DNA of 64,000 bases from Pyrenopolyporus hunteri (taxonomy: Eukaryota; Ascomycota; Sordariomycetes; Xylariales; Hypoxylaceae): assembly GCA_902806595.1 (NCBI GenBank), contig CADCXC010000043.1:310001-374000 (forward strand), given 5' to 3'. The notes below the pieces were generated by a model. The model was not told the DNA's origin. It was given only the letters and a program-made list of their open reading frames with translations, and searched no databases. The position numbers and the translations under genes were made by a program. Below, piece by piece: positions 46,285 to 60,209 of this stretch; the first letter of the stretch is position 1, and each line of letters starts with the position of its first letter.

Positions 46285-47062
46285 TAATTTAATTATAAAA
46301 AAATAGTTTATAATTTATAATATTTTTAAATTAATGTAAAAAAAAATTAATAAAAGTTATAAATCGTTAATAAAATATTAATATTATATAAATTATATAA
46401 GTAATAATATAATATTAAATGCGATATTATTTTTTATTAATATAAAATATAGTTATTATTTAAACGAAAAATTATTAATTTTATTAATTTAAAAGTTTTA
46501 AATAACGTTAAGAATTTTATTTTATAAAATATTAAGTAATTTTATAATAATTTTATTAATATTAAAAATTTCGAATATTTATTTATATATTTAAGTATTA
46601 TATAATATAAATAATATTTAATAAAAAAATAATTACATATAATAATAAATATTTATAATAGTTTTGATGTGTATAAATTCGTAAAAAAATAAAAAATAAT
46701 AATTTTTATAAACGAAAAAACGAAAAAATATTTAATTTATTTTAATATTTATCGAAAAATTATTTATTTAAATAAGTATTTAATTTATTAAATAATATTT
46801 TAATAAATATTTTATTTATATTATTATTTAAGTAATATAAATATCGATAATTTTTATTATTTATTTTTTTTATTATTAATTTTTTTTCGAATTTAATTAT
46901 TTTATATAAAAATTAAATTAATAATTTATTATATTTATAAAATTTATTTTTATAATAATAACATTTTTATTAATTAAATATATCCGTGAAAATATATAGT
47001 TTACGTTTTTAATAACGATATTTTCTTTTATTTTAATATAATTTAAATATATATATTAATTA

Positions 47063-47155
47063 TTTTTTAAAAGATATTATTATTATATTTTTTATTTTCG
47101 TATAATTTGGATATTAATTATTTTTTTAAAGATATTATTATTATATTATCGATTA
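47063..47155 (+). repeat. short direct duplication
   Basis: A 30-odd nt segment (TTAATTATTTTTT..AAGATATTATTATTATATT) occurs twice, about 55 nt apart, with few differences. Confidence 0.6.
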
Positions 47156-50100
47156 TAAAAAAAAGTAACGAAAAAACGATAAATAATATACGTATAATTT
47201 AATATTTAATAATATAATATTTAACGAATAAAAAATCGAATGGAAAAAGTAATATCGTTAAATTAATCGTTTTTCGAATTAATAAACGGTTTAATAAAAT
47301 ATAATATTATAAAATTTTATATTTAAATATTTTAATCGAATAATTTATTCGAATAATAATATTTTATTAATAATATTAAATATATATTAAAAGATTTATT
47401 TTAAAATTATTTATTTTATTAATAATTTATTCGAGTTGATATTTTTTTTATTTATATCGATACGAAATTTATATTATTTTAGTTATATTTTACGATAATA
47501 TTAAAAAGAATTTAAAATTTAAATATTAAATTAAAAAGTTATTAATATATCGTCGATTTATAATGTTTTAAATTTATTTAATTATTTAATTAAAACGTGT
47601 TAAAATCGTTATTTTATAAATAATTAATAAGTAAAATGTCGGTAAAAGTAAATATAATATTAATATAACGTCGCGATTTTACGTATCGTATATCGATATA
47701 ATTTTTTTAAATATTTTAATATTAAAAATATAAGTTAATATTTTAACGGGTTAATTTTATTAATATAAATAATAAATATTATTTACTTTTATTTTAAAAA
47801 GTTAATTATTAATCGTGATATAAATAGATATAATTATTAAACGTTTAAAAAATCGAATTTATCGATTAACGTTTTTTTTAAAATAAAATTAACGTTTAAT
47901 TATTCGGCCGATATAAAATATTTTTAAAAAATAAACTTAAAATTCGAAAAGTTTAAAATATTATCGAATTTATTTTATCGATTTTTTTCCTTTAATAAAT
48001 AATTAAATAATTAACGTTTAACTTTTATTATTTATTATACGTAAATAAATAAATATTAAATAATAATTTTAATAAAAAATAATAATATACGATTATTAAT
48101 TTTTTATAATAATTTTTTTTAACTTATATTATAAATCTATAGTTTTATATTAAAAAATTACGAATTAAAAAATATACGATAAAATTAATAAACTTTATAA
48201 ATTACATATAATAAATATACTTATATCGTCGATTCGAATTATATATACGAAATTATTAATAAAATTAATTTTATTAATTAATAAAAAATAATATTAAAAA
48301 AAAATAATAATTAATTATTATATAATTTAATAAATCAAACTTTTAAAAATATAAAAAATAATTTTAATTTAAAATATAAATAAAAATTCGATAATTTAAT
48401 ATACGTTATATAAATTTAATTTCTTTATATAAATTATTATTAAAGTTACGAAATAACGATTATAATAATAATCGTATTTTTAATTTAACGTTTTTTTTAT
48501 TTTATTTTTTAATAATTTTTTATTTATTTTTATTTAAAGTTTTTTCGTATAATAAAACCGTTTTAAATATCGTTATTATATCGATTAATAACGTTTTATT
48601 CTAAACGATAAAGCGTATTATTTCGATTAAATTTCGAAAAATTGAAACTTTTATTTTATTATTTCGTAATTAACGTAATTATTTTATTATTTAATTTATT
48701 ATATTATAAATTATCTCGTAAAATATTTAATATTAAAAAAAATTTATATATAACGAAAATATTATTAATAAAGAAATGTAATAAAAATTAACGTATTCGA
48801 ATTCGATAAAATAATTATATTTAAAAGTAAACGGCGATATTATTTTTTAATTAACGTTAAATTTAAACGAACGAAAACGAAAAATCGTTTATTAAAATTA
48901 AATATCGATGATTTAAATAAAAAAACGTTATAAATTTAATATAATTTTATACGTTTATTATAATTTAAATTATTTAATTTACGATTATAAAATAATCGAA
49001 ATATACGATTAATAATACGTTAATTAAAAGTTAAATTTATTTTTTTTTTTAAATTTAGATAAAATATAACGTATAAAAATAAATAAATTACGATAATAAC
49101 TTAGTTAAATTTTTTTAAAAGTAAATTCGTTAAAGTCGGTAATTTTTTCGAAATATTTATTAATAAAAAAAATCGACGGTAATAATATAAATATAAATAT
49201 AATGTTAAAATTCTTCGTTTTTTTTTTTCGAGTTATTTTTTAAAGATTTTTTTTATTTAACGACGTATAAAAGTTTATAATTTCGAATTAAAATATTTTT
49301 TATTAAATTAAATTATTATAAAAGTAAGTTAAAATTTATAAAAAATAAGTAAAAAAATTAAATAAATATATAAAAAGGTATTAATGATTTTTTTAACGTC
49401 GATATTTCGATTAATTTAAATTTATTAAAGGGTTTATTTTATATATAATTCGTACATAAAAATTATATAATATTATAATATATTATAATTTTTATTAATA
49501 TTTATTTATATAAATTAAGTTATTTTTTTTATTTTTTAATATATTTTAAAATAAATTTAAAATAAATTATTTTTTTATTTAATATATTTATATAAAAATA
49601 TTAATTTATATCGTAATTTTTTATTAAAATAAATATCGAATAAATATTTATAAATATTTATAAATATTTTTAAATATTTAAATATTTTTAATATTTTATA
49701 TTTTAATATATAATTATTTATTTAAAAATATTTTTAATATTTTATATAAAGTTTTAATATTTTTTATTTAAATAATAATATTTTTTTTTATTTATTTTTT
49801 TTTAAAGTAATAATTTTTCGTTAATTTAACGATTATAATTTATTAAATATAGTTGTTTTAAAAAACGTTTCGTATATTAATTTTTTTTTTATTTATTTCC
49901 GTTAAATTTTTAACTATAATTTTTAATAATTTTAAAATTTATCGATTAATAAATTAAATTATTAAATTTTTAGGTTAAATATTTTAATATTAATATTATA
50001 ATAATTTTATTTATTATTCGTAAAATATAATAATAATTTTTACCTTAAACTTTAAATTATTAATTTTATAATTTTATTTTTATTTAAATATTATATAAAA

Positions 50101-51850
50101 AATTAATTAATTTAACTTCGAATAAACGATTAAAGAAAGGTTTTTTAACCGTTTATATATAAACGTAAATATTTTATTAAAGATATTAAAGTCGTATTTA
50201 ACGTTTTTAATTATTTTAATATTATTTCGATTTTATTAACGTTTAAAATATTTTATATTACGTATTATATTATTTAATTACCCGTTTTAATATATCGATA
50301 TCGCGTTTAATAAAAACGATATAATTTTAAAATATAATTAAAAAATCTTTTTTTATAAAAAATATAATCGAATATATATCGAATCGATAAAGTTTATTTT
50401 AAATTTTTTCGTTTATAATAAAAATATAAGCGTTTTTATTTAATAACGAAATAAATTTTTTTTTTATAAATAATTTTAAAAAATTTCGCGGTTAAATTTT
50501 AAATTAAATTTTATTTTTTACGTTATTTAATATTATATTAATAATATTATTTTTTATAATCGATTAATAACGATAAACGGATTTAATATTATTATATTAA
50601 ATATAATAATATTTAACGAAAAATTCGTTATCGTAAAAAACGTAATTATTAAAAAACATTATAAAATATTTTATTTAAAAGATTTACGAAACGAAATTTA
50701 TATCGATAAGTTACTTTTTAATATTTACTTCGTATCGATTTTAAAAACGTAATATAATTATAATTTAAACTTATTTTATTATTAATCGTTTTACGATATA
50801 TATTATATCGTTATATTATTAATTAAATATTTTTTTTATAAATATTATATTATAACGAAATTTTTAACGTTAATACGATTAATATTTTTTTACGATATTT
50901 TAAACGCTTTAAATTTTATATATAAATAAAGTTTTTAATATCGAAATATTTTATTATATAATATAATTATTATATAAAATATCGAATTAAATCGATATAA
51001 AACGATAATTTATAACTTCGAAAAAATTATTACGTTATTAAAAAATAATTATAAATACTTCGATTTTTTATATATTATAACGTTTAAAATATATTTTAAA
51101 AAAAATACGATAAATTTATTAATTTATTTTCTTTAAAATATATTATATTATATATTTTAAAAAATATAAACGTAATTAATATTACTTATATTAATAAATA
51201 ACGTTATATAAATTTAATAAAAAAATTTAAACTTTATTTTAACGAAAAAATTATCGATATTAATAAATATAATTTTATTAAAAAATTAATATTATTCGAT
51301 TTTTATTTAAAGTTTAATATATCGAAAACTTTAAAATATAAAATTTAAAACTTATTAAACGTAAGAAAAGTAAAAATTATTATAATAAAATACGTATAAA
51401 TTCGTAAATAATTAAATAATAACGAAAATTTTTATATTTAAATATCCTTCGAATTAATTACTATTTATTAATATTTAATATCGATTTAAAAATCGAATTA
51501 AATATATTAATTTTATTATTTAATTAATAAAATATTTCGTATTTTAAATAAAATATTTACTTTATCGATATAATAATAAAAAAAAAGTTATAAAGTATTT
51601 ATATAAAAATTTAAATTTTAAATTACTTATTATAATATAAATAATATTTATAATTTATAATCCATTATTTACTTACTTAAAATAAATAAATATTTAATAA
51701 ATTTAAATAATCGACGGTAAATTTAAAAATAATTTTATTACTTTATACGATATACATTAAATTTATAATTTTTAAATTATAATTATTTTTTTTAATTATT
51801 TTTATAGATTTAAAACGAAATTTATATATTATAAAATAAAATATTTAAAA

Positions 51851-52138
51851 AATTAAATATAATATTATTAAATAAATAAAAGATTATTAATTTATAATCG
51901 ATTAATTAATATACGATTATATAATAAAAAATAACGAAATAAATAAATTAATTAAATTATAAAAATATAAAAACTATAAATCGATTAATTTCGTTTTAAT
52001 CGATAAATATATTTATTTTTAAAAGTTATATTTTAATCGTTTATTATATAAAACGACGATATATTTAATAAAAATATATTTATTATTATTATCGTTATAA
52101 TAAATACGTTAATACGAAATTACATTATTATAAATATT
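51851..52138 (+). repeat. putative LTR copy B
   Basis: Second copy of the same repeat. It differs from copy A mostly by C/T and A/G changes and small indels. Confidence 0.65.
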
Positions 52139-52239
52139 AAAACGAAAAATTATATTAAAATTAAATAATTATATATTTTTTTTAATTTAATAATTATAAA
52201 AATCGATTAATTTAAAAAATAACTTTTTTTATTATTAAT

Positions 52240-52494
52240 ATAATAAAAGTTTATTAAATAATAAACGATTTTATATTATACGATCGTATAATACGAAATA
52301 AAAAAAAGATAAATTAATTAAATTATATAAATATAAAAAAAAAATTAAATTAAATTTATATTAATCGAAAATATATTTTTATTTAAAATTTATAGTTTAA
52401 TCGTTTATTACGTAAAACGATAAAATATATAATAAAGTTATATTTATTATTATTATCGTTACGATAAATATATTAATATAAAATTACATTATTA
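52240..52494 (+). repeat. third copy of the repeat (solo LTR?)
   Basis: Carries the same anchors in order (TACGAAATAAA, TTAATCG.AAATATATTT, AATCGTTTATTACGTAAAACGAT, TTATTATTATCGTTACGATAAAT) about 365 bp downstream of copy B, in the same orientation. It fits a solo LTR or a tandem LTR from recombination. Confidence 0.6.
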
Positions 52495-54049
52495 TATTTA
52501 TTTTTTTTATATTTAAATTTTAATTATTTAAATATATATATTAATAATATCGATTATTAATAAAATTTTTTTAAATTTAATTATTTTTAATTTATTAATG
52601 TTAAATTTTAAAATTAACGAAATTTATTTTAACTTAAAAATTATCGAAAATAAAAATAAATATATCGATTATAATTTTATTATATAATTTTTTACTAAAT
52701 AATTTTATTATATTATTTATTAATTTATTTTATAGTTTTTTAATAATAATATTATTTTATATAAATAAAAGTAATTCGAATTTAATATTTATTTACGTAA
52801 TGTTATTATTTACGAATTATATAAAAATATTAATATTTTTATAATATAATTTTAATATTTAAATATGTAAATAATTAAATATAGATATAAATGAAATTTT
52901 TTACGTAATTTTTTAATAAATATTTAAGGTAATAAACCATTTATTTAATCGAGTTTTTAAAATTTCGAATCGATTATTTATTTAAATTTTAAAATTATTT
53001 AATTATATAATAATTCGAATTTTTAAATTATTTAACCGCGTATTAATTATATTAATTAAATTCGAAATTTATTAATTTTTATAAATTACGAATAAATTTA
53101 TAAATTTTAATAATTCCTATATTAATTTATTATTATATTCGATTATTATAACGAAATTAAATTACAAATTAAATTATATTAAAAAATTTATAATAATCGA
53201 AATATTAAGTAAATAATAAAATAAAATATAATAAAATAATAAAATATTTTAAAAAAATTTAATTTAAAATTTAAATTAATATTAAAATAATTAAAATTTT
53301 ATAGTAATAATATTTATATATTTATTTATTTAAATATTTTATAATAATAAATATTATTTAAAATTACTTAAAAATTAATTTTTTAATTAAAACTTTTAAT
53401 AGTAAATTAATAATTTTAAATCGATTAATTTAACGTTTAATATAATAAAACGATAATTTATTTTTACGTTTTTTATATAAATGTTTATATATAATATATA
53501 TATATAAAAAAGTACGTTTACGATATAAAATTATAAAAGTAATTTTAAAAAGTTTATACGTTTATACGTTTTATAAAAATTTCCTTTTTTTACGTTTTTA
53601 TAATTATTAAAAATATAATTACGATTTTTATTTAATATATTTATATTCGAATTAATATAATATAATTTAATTTAAATTTTTTTATAAGTTATTATATTAT
53701 AATAATTAAGTAATTATTTATTTAAACTTATTATTATAATATTATATAATTATTTAATAATATAAAATAATCGATAAATTAAATTATATCGTTTTATATA
53801 ATATAAATGCGTTATATTAACTTTATAATTTAAAAAATTATAGTTTATTTTTTTTATTTTTTTTTTATAATATTAATAAAAGTTTATTTTTAATTTTTAA
53901 AATTTATTTTATAACGTAAAATTAAACGATTAATTTTTAAATTATTTTATAATAAATTATAATATAATATTATTTATTATAATTTTTATTATATAAAATA
54001 TTAATTAAAAAATAAAGTTAAATATATTCGAATTTTAATTATAAATTAA

Positions 54050-54269
54050 TAATTAATTAACTTATGTACGTATTATTTCGTCGTACGTATTTTAGAAAAA
54101 GGAAATATTTATATATTTTCGTTTATATAAAGGAGATTTTTCCTACGGTTTTTTTATTAAATATTTTTTTTTTTTTAAATAATTATATAATATTAATTTT
54201 ACTTTATTACGATTATTTTTATTATTATTTTTTTATTTCGTTTACGTATATATTTATTAATATTAATCA
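54050..54269 (+). repeat. 5' LTR of copia-like element
   Basis: 220 bp, collinear without gaps with 59990-60209. By hand count there are about 29 differences, all but one transitions. Ends TAA..TCA; with RIP the original TG...CA ends are plausible. Confidence 0.85.
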
Positions 54270-54270
54270 A

Positions 54271-54283
54271 TGTTATTAAAGTT
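54271..54283 (+). other. possible primer-binding site relic
   Basis: TGTTATTAAAGTT directly after the 5' LTR resembles a tRNA-complementary primer site of TGGTATCAGAG type once C-to-T and G-to-A changes are allowed, apart from one G/T mismatch. Weak on its own. Confidence 0.35.
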
Positions 54284-57200
54284 AATAATATAAATTAATA
54301 AGGTTAAAAAAATTATTATTACGATAATACGAAGGATTTTTATCGTAATAATATACGCGATAATAATATTTTTTTTTTATACGATATTTTTTTATTTATG
54401 TTAAAATATCGTTTTATTTTATTAAATTTTTTTAAATTTATAATATTTATTATATTATAAAAAGTTAAAAGTTCGGTTTAAACGTAAATTTACGGAAAAG
54501 AATTTAACTTTATTAAATAAAAAAATATAAATAAGTTTAAAATTTTAATTAAATATATTTTTAATTTTATAATTATTTTTACTTTTTTTAATAAGTATTT
54601 TAATTATATGGCGATAAAATGGGAAAAAATAAATTTATAAATCGTTATTTTTTAATAAAAAGTAACGTAAGTTTTATTTACGTTAATAAATTTAAAAGTA
54701 ACGGATAAAAGTAAATTATATGTTTATATAATTAAAGAAATTTTAAAGGAGTTTTAAAAGTGTTTTAAAGGTTTTATTTTAAACGATTTTTAAGTTTTAC
54801 CACGTTAATTACGATTAACTTTAAAGATCGCGTTAATGTAAAAAGGTATTTATATAAGTAGAAATAATATTAACGTTATTAAATTTTTATTAAACTTTTT
54901 ATTATTACGCGAATTATTAAAATGAAATAGTGATAAATTAATAAAAGTAAAATAAAAATAACTTAATGTGTTAATATAAAAAGTGTTTATATATTAAATC
55001 GAAAAAAATATAGTTTATTCGAAATTATTTACATTAATATATATATACGTTACGATATAATAATAGCTACGATTTTTTACTTTTTAAACGTTTAATTAAT
55101 TAATCGGATACGAAAACCCGATGGTATTTATTATATCGATAAAACCGTCGTTAATACCGTTTCGACGACGTTATAAATTACCTTCGTAATAAATATATTT
55201 ATTTTTTATTATTTTTAATAACTTATCGTTTATATTTTATATTTTATCGTTTTTTTTATTATAATTTTTTATAATATAATTTTTTTAATAATTAATACTT
55301 AAATTTCCGCCGTTAATTTCGTTTAATCTTTAAAATAATTAAGGTAATTTATATAATTAATCGAAATTTTAAATGTTTAATATATTTATTTTTTTTACTT
55401 TTATTTTATAAAAAATAATCGCGTTTTTTTAAATTATTACGATTAATTAATACTTTATTATTTTAATTTACATTAAATTATAAAAGTATAATTAACGATA
55501 TATTTTTAGTTTTTAATAAAAAAGGTAATTTTAATTTTTATTACCGGGAAATATTTATAAATTTTTCGAATCGTTATCGAATAATTCGTATATAATATCG
55601 ACGATTTCATTAAACGCCGTATTAAAAAAAGGAAATTATTATATCGAAAATTACGGTTTTTTTTTTTAAACGGTTTTATAATTTTTATTAATTAAATCGA
55701 TTTTAATATTTATGTTTATCGGAAATTAATAAAGCGATATTTATTATAACGTTTTTTTTATTCGAGTTTTTAATAAAATATATTTTTTTATTATTGTCGA
55801 TTATTTTAAAAAAATTTAAAATAATGAAAATAATTATATCGAAGAATTTTATAACGTTTTAAAAGATAAGTTTCGTTTTTTTTTAAACGTATATTATATA
55901 GTTAAAATTTATTAAATTTAATTTTATATCGTGTTTTTTATTATTTTTATTAAATGAACGGTTATTTATTTTTTATATAATATATTTTATTATTAATATT
56001 TTACGAATATATATTTAATTATAAAACGATATTTTAATACGAAGTAAAATAAAATTTAATATTATTATAATTAAATTTCGATTATTTTTTTTAACATTAA
56101 AATTAAAAAAAAAAACGAAGGAAAATTTAATTTTAAAATATTATAAATTATATTAAATAAGTTAATGTTATATTAACGTATTTTTAAAAAAAATTTTAAA
56201 GGTAAGTAATAATTTATCGTAATTACGTAATATGTTATTCGTAACGTATTTTAATTATAATATATTTTATTTATTTCGTTACATTAATTCGAAAAGTTAA
56301 TTAATAAATTTCGTACGTTAATTAATACCTTCGAAAATATTAAAAAAATACATTAATTTATAATTAACGACGATAATAACGAAAACTTCGATTAATTTTA
56401 TATTAAACGAAAATATTATCGTAATAATAAAGGTAGTCGATATTAATCGAAAAAAACGACTTAAATTTAAAAATGTCGTTATTAAATATATAAAAAAAAA
56501 AAATGTTAATTTATTAAATATTTCGAAGACAAGTAAAAAAAAATTAAGGGATAATAGCGAATTTAAAAAGTTAAAAATAAGGGTAAGTATATTACGTTTT
56601 TAACGGGTTATAAAAGTATTAAGTAGGAAAGTTCGAAGTCGAAAAACGACGATCGAAATATTATTATTTTCGAAACGAAAGAAATCGACTTTTAATATTA
56701 ATTAATTACGGTATATTTAATAAATTAAATATATTAATATCGAATCGTTATTTATTATTTTTTTATCGATAAATTAAAAGATAATATCGTATTTATTTTA
56801 AATCGATATATTAAAAATGTCTTTTAAAATATTATCTTCGATATCGGTGTAATTAAAATATTTATTATAAAAAAAGGTTAATGTTAAATTTTTATAAAAA
56901 GTTTTTTCGATCGAAACTTAAAAATAAATAATAATCGAATCGGTAAAATTAATATTAAATTTAGAGACGAACTTTTAATTAAATTATTAAAAACGATTAT
57001 AATCGACGTTTTATTCGAATTAATCGACTTTTATATTATAAATTTAAATATTTCGTTTTTTATATATTTAAAAAATATGGATTAATTAAACGTTTATTTA
57101 AATAATATTACGAATTAATTAATCGGAAAAAATGATATTATTATTATTATCGTTTATAAATGGGAATATTTATGATTTTATTTCGATAATACGATTTTTT

Positions 57201-59954
57201 TTACGGAATTTAAATTACGCCGTATTTATATTTGATTTAATTATTTTTTTATAGTTAAATTATATACTTTTTTAAATAAAATAAATTATAACGTCGATAT
57301 TAAAAATATTAAAAAAATTAATAAGTTTTATTATTATTATTAAATTAAAAGTAAAGTTTTTTAAAAATTTAAGTTTAATTTAAAAAATTTTAATATAAAT
57401 TTTAATTACGAAATTATTATCGATATTATGTATTTAAACGAACGTTTCGTTTTATATATAATTAACGTTATTATAAAGTTTTAAATTATTTATTTTATAA
57501 AAATTATTTTTATTAAAAAAATTTAAAATATATTAAAGTAATGTTAAATTAATATTTATTTCGAATTTTCGAATATTATTACGTATAATGCCGGTACGAA
57601 TTTTAATAATATCGAGTTTCGAAATAAAGTTTATATTATTAAAATTATTTATTATTAAATATTCGTTAAAATACATTAATTTATTAATAAAATCGAAGAA
57701 TATTACGGTTTTATTCGTAAAACGTACGAAATTATCACCGATAAATTTTAAAGTTTAAATTTACGTATAATTCGATTATAAATAATTGTTAAAGTAATTA
57801 ATAATATAATTAACTTTAATAATTTAATATTTATATTTTTTATATTTAACGTTTATTTTAAAATTAATATGGATTTACTTTTTACCCCCGTATAAATTTA
57901 AAAAATATAAACCGTTTAAAAAGTAATAACGAAAATTAAAAAAATTAAAGTATAACGTTTTATAAGAAATATATTAAATATACGTAATAACTTTAATATA
58001 TAAAAAATTTTCCCCGTATTATTTTTTATCGATAGTAAAATATTTATTTATAAAAAAAAAAAAAAATGAAAAAAATTTTATAAAATTATTATAATATTAA
58101 ATAAAAATGTTACCGTCGTTTTTAATATTTTAAACGAAATATTTACGTTTAAAAACTTTTATATTAAATCGTATATTTAACTTAAAAAAAATTTTATATT
58201 ATTTAAAAAACTTAAAATCGAATTACCCGCGTTAATTTTTAACTTCGATAATTATTAAATTATTTCGAAGGAAAATTTTATATATATTAACGATTTTTTT
58301 TATACCGTTAAATTATATATTATTAATAAAAAATAGGAAAATTTTATTTTCGTTATTAAATTACGAGTAAACGGAAAGATTATTACATAAAGGAAATTTT
58401 ACGAAATATTAAATATAAAAAAATTTAACGTTTCATTCGAAAAAAGTATTTTACGTTTAAAGGTTTACGATGTAATTATATATCGAAGCGTTACGATTTT
58501 TAAGTTACGAATAGTTCGTAAAATTAAAGGTAAAAATACCGCCGCGTTATACGAAAAGTTTCGTTTAATAGTTTAAAATTATAATAATTTTAATAAAAAA
58601 TACATTATAACGTACGTACTTATTATTTAAAAAATTAATTAATGTATTATATTAACTTTAACGCTTATATTACGTCGTAAAAAAATAAAAATTATAATTC
58701 GAAATATTATAATAATTTATATTTAATTTAAAACATCGATATAAAAAATTATTTTTATATATTTATTAATTAAATTTAAAAATAAATATTTTAAAAAAAC
58801 ATTATTACGAATAATTAAACTTTTATATAATTTTACGAAATTAAATACTTATTAATTTAAAATTTATTCGCGTTATTATTAATAAAAATTACGAATAAAA
58901 TTATTAATTTTCGATTTTTATTTATTTATAACGAATTCGAATTTATTTAAACTCATTAACTTTTAAACGAATAATATTTTTAATGTCGATACCACGGATT
59001 TTTTTATTATTAAAAATAAAATTTTTAATAAAATTAAAATTAAAACGCGTTTTTAAAAAATTATAAAATTCGAAATCGAAGATTTTAATAATTTACGTAT
59101 TACGATTTACGATAAAAACTTTAACGTAACGATTATTTAAAAAAGTTAAATTAAAAAGTTTAAATTATTAAACGTTAAAACTTTCGATATAATTAAAAAA
59201 TTCGTAAAATAACGAGCTCGAAATATATACATCGTTTTTATATATTAATTTAAAGTAACTTTCGATTATTTTACGGCGGTTTAATATTTCGAACCTAAAC
59301 TTAAAAAAGTTAAAGTTTTTAACGTTAAAATTAAGTAATAAATAAATAATTAAATACGTAAATTTCGTTATATCGAATTAAACTTTTAAAATTTACATTT
59401 TTATATTTTTATCGATAAATTTTTTACGAATAATAAAGATTTAAATTCGTAAATCGAATACGTTATTATTTTAAGTAATAAAAGTTTCATCGATCGAAAT
59501 AATAAAATACGAGTTATTAATAACATTATTTATTAATTATTTATTAAATGTAAACGAATTACTCGTAACGTATTTATTAATAAAATTTATAAAATAATTT
59601 AAAGTTTTAACGTCGATTACGTCGTTTATTATACGATTAATATTATTTTAAAACGTTTTTTATTTTTTAAAACCTTTTTTATATTATATACCGACTCTTT
59701 ATTATTATATTAATGCTTAATATAAATAAAAAACATTAACGAAAAAAAATTAATAATCGACTTAATAACGTTAAAATAATTTTACGAAAATTAGAAGATC
59801 GATAATATTTAATGAATATATAAATCGTATAACTTTACGGACGTAATAACGAAAATATCTTTTAATAAAATTATACGAAACTTAATAAAAGAAAATTAAA
59901 TTAACTTAAAATTAAAAAAATAAATAAAACGAAAAAATTAATTAATAATTCGTA

Positions 59955-59989
59955 ATTAATTAATTACGAAAAAAAAATAAAGTAAATAA
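59955..59989 (+). other. purine-rich tract before 3' LTR
   Basis: ACGAAAAAAAAATAAAG followed by TAAATAA sits immediately before the 3' LTR, where the polypurine tract for plus-strand priming is expected. Confidence 0.45.
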
Positions 59990-60209
59990 TAGTTAATTAA
60001 CTTATATACGTATTATTTCGTCGTACGTATTTTAAAAAAAAGAAATACTTATATATTTTCGCTTATATAAAAAAAACCTTTCTTACGATTTCCTTATTAA
60101 ATATTCTTTCTTTTTTAAATAATTATATAACATTAATTTTACCCTATCGCGATTATTTTTATTATTATTTTTTTATTTCGTTTATATACGTACTTATTAA
60201 TATAAATTA
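59990..60209 (+). repeat. 3' LTR of copia-like element
   Basis: Partner of 54050-54269, same length. It retains C at several sites where the 5' LTR has T (for example CCCTATCGC against TTTATTAC), and the reverse elsewhere, showing independent mutation of the two copies. Confidence 0.85.

Larger units (their letters stand above)
44170..52138 (+). mobile_element. decayed LTR-type element, about 8 kb
   Basis: Bounded by a direct repeat of about 285 bp (44170-44452 and 51851-52138) in the same orientation, 7.68 kb apart. That is the size and layout of an LTR retrotransposon of gypsy or copia type. The interior is fully RIP-mutated. I could not assign a pol domain or strand, so the orientation given is that of the repeats only. 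Other explanations are two independent solo LTRs or a repeated non-LTR sequence. Confidence 0.55.
54050..60209 (+). mobile_element. RIP-decayed Ty1/copia-like LTR retrotransposon
   Basis: Two 220-bp direct repeats, exactly 5940 bp apart, enclose a 5.7-kb interior. On the plus strand the interior keeps relics in this order: a TEFKLRRIY segment then stop (about 57220), like the start of an integrase zinc-binding domain; EYYGFIRKTYEIITDKF (57698-57748), like a late integrase motif of fungal copia-type polyproteins; and YEKFRLIV followed by stop and ..ITY (58550-58625), like the start of the reverse transcriptase. Integrase before reverse transcriptase is the Ty1/copia order. Stops are everywhere, so it is dead. 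Orientation also fits the purine-rich tract just before the 3' LTR. Confidence 0.8.

Noticed and set aside
54064..54279. 71-codon open frame in the AT-rich block
   Set aside because: It lies wholly inside the 5' LTR of the copia-like element; the Phe/Ile/Tyr composition is what AT-rich sequence gives by chance.
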